NCBI RefSeq assembly: GCF_963666015.1
Contig: NZ_OY762555.1
Location: forward strand, 248,001 to 312,000
Direction: 5' to 3'
From: an uncultured Sphaerochaeta sp.
GTDB taxonomy: Bacteria; Spirochaetota; Spirochaetia; Sphaerochaetales; Sphaerochaetaceae
Length of the DNA stretch: 64,000 nucleotides
In this document: positions 61,831-64,000 of the stretch, piece after piece
How the letters are laid out: each line of letters opens with the position of its first letter
Numbering within the stretch: the stretch's first letter is position 1
Notes under the pieces: model-generated
Told to the model about the DNA's origin: nothing
Seen by the model: the letters and a program-made list of their open reading frames with translations, nothing else
Database searches by the model: none
Position numbers and translations under genes: made by a program

Positions 61831-61881
61831 GAGGGTTTTTGTCACTTTTTGGTTGGGGAAAACCATGATATGCTTAAGTTC

Positions 61882-62091
61882 ATGGAAAAGAAACGATATG
61901 TATGTCCAAAATGTGGCGGCACTCACTATGAGAGCGACCGGTTCCAGGCAACGGGTGGCAATTTTGCCAAGATTTTCGATGTCCAAAACAAACGGTTCAT
62001 CACCGTCACTTGTACCAATTGTGGGTACACTGAATTGTTCAAACAAAACGAACAGACAGGATGGAATATTTTGGACTTTTTCTTGAATTAG
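61882..62091 (+). CDS. Small zinc-ribbon protein
   Basis: 69 residues with two CxxC knuckles, YVCPKCGGTHY and VTCTNCGYTEL, a classic rubredoxin-like zinc ribbon of the kind found in many spirochaete and clostridial genomes (nucleic-acid-binding or unknown). The ATG at 61882 was chosen because a TGA-TATGCT extended -10 element ends seven bases before it. Two earlier starts (TTG 61849, ATG 61870) have no ribosome-binding site. The next gene follows after 11 bases. Confidence 0.85.
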   Translation: MEKKRYVCPKCGGTHYESDRFQATGGNFAKIFDVQNKRFITVTCTNCGYTELFKQNEQTGWNILDFFLN

Positions 62092-62102
62092 CAGGAGGTG
62101 CT

Positions 62103-62942
62103 ATGCAGACAGTTACGTTGAACAATAATCATGAGATTCCGCAACTTGGATTTGGCACTTGGCAGATCCCTGAAGGAAAAGCAGCATATGAAAGTGTTCG
62201 CTATGCATTGGAGGTTGGGTATCGTCATATAGATACTGCAGCTGCCTATGGCAATGAGGTGAGTGTTGGACGCGCCATTCGTGAGAGCGGGATTGATCGG
62301 GAGGAGATTTTCCTAACCACCAAGCTACACAACAATGATCATGGCTATGAACAGACAAAGGAAGCATTTCTGGAAAGCTTGAGAAAACTGGATACAGACT
62401 ACATTGACCTCTATTTGATCCATTGGCCCAATCCCATTGCATCTCGCTCACATTGGCAGGACGCCAATAGGGGGAGTTGGAAGGCCATGGAGGAGTTTGT
62501 CGGGCAAGGCCTGATCAAGAGTATCGGTATCAGTAACTTCCGTGAACATCATATTGAATCATTGCTCGAGAGAGCTGAGATCAAGCCGCAGGTCAATCAG
62601 ATCCGGCTCTATGCTGGTGAACAACAGGAGAGATTGGTCCGATATTGCAAGGACAAGCAGATGGTTCTGGAAGCATATAGTCCATTAGGCACAGGAGGCC
62701 TGCTTAGTAGTCCCCTGATCAAGAGCATTGCTGAAGAGGTAGGGAAGAGTCCCGCTCAGGTATGTCTTCGTTATGATATCCAGAAGGGGCATGTAGTGCT
62801 TCCCAAATCAGTTACACCTTCCTCTATTCTCCAGAACAAGGATATTTTTGATTTCACGTTGAATGAAGAACAAATGGCAAGGCTCGATGAAATGGAGAAT
62901 ATCTGTGGACCAACGCAGAATCCGGATGAAACCTCCTTCTAA
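62103..62942 (+). CDS. Aldo/keto reductase
   Basis: 279 residues with the family tetrad: Asp and Tyr in HIDTAAAYGNE, Lys in LTTKLHNND, and His in YLIHWP. SIGISNF and PLGTGG (NADPH-binding) are also typical. It would reduce aldehydes or ketones with NADPH. AGGAGGTG lies just before the ATG. It is probably cotranscribed with the zinc ribbon gene upstream. Confidence 0.92.
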   Translation: MQTVTLNNNHEIPQLGFGTWQIPEGKAAYESVRYALEVGYRHIDTAAAYGNEVSVGRAIRESGIDREEIFLTTKLHNNDHGYEQTKEAFLESLRKLDTDYIDLYLIHWPNPIASRSHWQDANRGSWKAMEEFVGQGLIKSIGISNFREHHIESLLERAEIKPQVNQIRLYAGEQQERLVRYCKDKQMVLEAYSPLGTGGLLSSPLIKSIAEEVGKSPAQVCLRYDIQKGHVVLPKSVTPSSILQNKDIFDFTLNEEQMARLDEMENICGPTQNPDETSF

Positions 62943-62948
62943 AACCTC

Positions 62949-62977
62949 TTGCTTTCCTGCAATCGTATGAGTACTCT
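62949..62977 (+). promoter_or_regulatory. Promoter of the membrane protein gene
   Basis: TTGCTT (62949-62954) and TACTCT (62972-62977) are 17 bases apart. The -10 ends six bases before the ATG at 62984 and no ribosome-binding site is present. Confidence 0.4.
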
Positions 62978-62983
62978 TGTAGC

Positions 62984-63760
62984 ATGACTGGATTCTTCAT
63001 TAAAAAAGCGTTTTTCGATGGCTGGGACAACCTCATTTCGATGGTTGTCCACAACCTTGGGTTCCTCTTGATCTTGCTTGCCTTCATGGGAAGCATGAGC
63101 CTCATGGAAATACATGGATTGCTCTCTGTAGTTGCCATGATTCTTTCAATTGGCCTGTTTGCCTTCTTCACAGCAGGCACTTCAGCCTCTACCTGGGCAT
63201 ATGCAAAATATGAACGGCCTGGCTGGGAAGGATTCAAGCATGGCATAAGGGACTCATGGAGACATAGCCTTTTTTACTGGCTGCTTTCTGTGCTTGATGT
63301 CTCACTCATTTTGTTTGTCATTCCTTTCTATCTGAGCTATGGCAATGCGGTAGGTACTCTACTTAGTGTCATACTTTTCTGGTTGTTCATGGGGTTGAGT
63401 TTCGCCCTTCTGTATTACTGGGCACTCTTTCGTTCGATGCCTGGTGACCGTCCGATCAAGACTCTGAAAAAGAGCTTTCTCATTGTATTTGACAACCTCT
63501 TCTTTACGTTGTTCTTTGCTGTGTATCAGATAGTGAATTTTGTGTTATCGGCACTTCTTGCAGGTCTTGCCCCTGGAGTGACCGGTATGTTGCTTGCCAG
63601 CAGTGATGCCGTCAAACTGATGATGTACAAGTATGACTATCTTGAAGAGGAACCGGAGGCAGACAGGAAGCACATCCCTTGGGATGAACTGCTCTATGAA
63701 GAACGCGAGAGCGTTGGACACCGTTCCTTGAAGAATATGATTTTCCCCTGGAAGGACTGA
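62984..63760 (+). CDS. Polytopic membrane protein of unknown function
   Basis: 258 residues with about five to six hydrophobic helices (near residues 22-42, 46-66, 98-118, 124-150 and 172-205) and a charged C-terminal tail. No family could be assigned with confidence. It resembles DUF624-type membrane proteins only in general layout. The next gene begins one base after the stop, so they are cotranscribed. Confidence 0.75.
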   Translation: MTGFFIKKAFFDGWDNLISMVVHNLGFLLILLAFMGSMSLMEIHGLLSVVAMILSIGLFAFFTAGTSASTWAYAKYERPGWEGFKHGIRDSWRHSLFYWLLSVLDVSLILFVIPFYLSYGNAVGTLLSVILFWLFMGLSFALLYYWALFRSMPGDRPIKTLKKSFLIVFDNLFFTLFFAVYQIVNFVLSALLAGLAPGVTGMLLASSDAVKLMMYKYDYLEEEPEADRKHIPWDELLYEERESVGHRSLKNMIFPWKD

Positions 63761-63761
63761 T

Positions 63762-64000
63762 ATGTCCTATGAAGTTGAACTGAAAGCCCATGTAGATGAT
63801 CCTATCACGCTCAAGCATGACATCGAGCAGATGCCTGGCATTGGAGAGGTGTGTTGTGAAGAGAAAGATGACATCTACTATGCCTTGGCGGGACAGGAGC
63901 CTCTTTTCCGTCTACGGACGGAACGCTTCGGGCCTTCTTTTCAGAATTTATCAGGGAATGTACGGTTTACAAGAAAATACAAGAGCCTGAAGGATGGGAT
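63762..64000 (+). CDS. CYTH-domain protein (class IV adenylate cyclase/thiamine triphosphatase-like), 3' end outside window
   Basis: 79 codons are visible before the window ends. The N-terminus has the ExExK signature (YEVELKA), followed by DDIYY, FRLRTE and VRFTRKYKS, the standard metal- and triphosphate-binding strands of the CYTH tunnel fold. The family includes CyaB-type adenylate cyclases and inorganic or thiamine triphosphatases. The start is preceded by GGAAGGACTG and lies one base after the membrane protein's stop. Confidence 0.85.
   Translation, partial: MSYEVELKAHVDDPITLKHDIEQMPGIGEVCCEEKDDIYYALAGQEPLFRLRTERFGPSFQNLSGNVRFTRKYKSLKDG

Noticed and set aside
1..64000. CRISPR arrays, insertion sequences, integrases or phage genes
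   Set aside because: No repeat-spacer pattern, transposase or integrase motif was seen. The region looks like stable chromosome.

Overview
The window reads as chromosomal DNA of a free-living spirochaete, most probably Sphaerochaeta or a close relative. The reasons are a BmpA/PnrA-type nucleoside importer, many ABC binding proteins with Cys-less signal peptides ending in an A/G-G-x-A/Q-E pattern, moderate G+C, and an anaerobe's set of fermentative, sugar-uptake and c-di-GMP genes. This is inference: there is no 16S rRNA gene here. No phage, insertion sequence, CRISPR array or obvious island was seen.

Layout. 1-7 kb: the end of a CoA-disulfide-reductase/rhodanese fusion, two lipoprotein hydrolases and a large glycosidase-like lipoprotein. 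7-11 kb: a ClC channel with CBS domains and a membrane diguanylate cyclase co-translated with an unknown protein. 11-20 kb (minus strand): a compact operon of a DeoR-type regulator, a methylthio-nucleoside phosphorylase, MtnA, and a BmpA-type binding protein with ATPase and two permeases, preceded by an unknown secreted protein. 20-25.5 kb: a dipeptide/oligopeptide ABC operon with a fused double ATPase. 25.6-30.8 kb: Nudix protein, lipoprotein, a decayed DsrE-family gene, acetolactate synthase and a class II photolyase. 30.8-35.7 kb: a DUF72-imuB-dnaE2 mutagenesis operon. 35.8-42.2 kb: a HAD phosphatase, a PAS membrane protein paired with an SBP3-PAS-GGDEF-HD-GYP protein, a binding-protein pseudogene and another diguanylate cyclase. 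42.9-47.6 kb: a sugar ABC operon with 4-alpha-glucanotransferase. 47.7-52.2 kb: a second DUF72 gene, a MORN-like protein, a secreted 5'-nucleotidase, and an SPFH protein with an Arc-like partner. 52.4-57.5 kb: a complete arginine-to-spermidine operon by the carboxyspermidine route. 57.5-64 kb: flavodoxin, TPR protein, methyltransferase, ThpR, GH4 glycosidase, tRNA-Met, zinc ribbon, aldo-keto reductase, membrane protein and a CYTH protein cut by the edge.

How it fits together. The polyamine operon makes spermidine without decarboxylated S-adenosylmethionine, so it yields no methylthioadenosine. The phosphorylase-MtnA operon is nevertheless joined to a purine-nucleoside-type importer, which suggests salvage of imported methylthio- or 5'-deoxy-nucleosides (or 5'-deoxyadenosine from radical SAM enzymes). 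The phosphorylase carries an Asn where adenine-specific MTA phosphorylases have Asp. A second theme is transcriptional: about ten genes have no convincing ribosome-binding site but have a -10-like hexamer 5-8 bases before the ATG, which suggests leaderless mRNAs. Several binding-protein genes are bordered by strong intercistronic hairpins. Two clear pseudogenes lie among intact neighbours.
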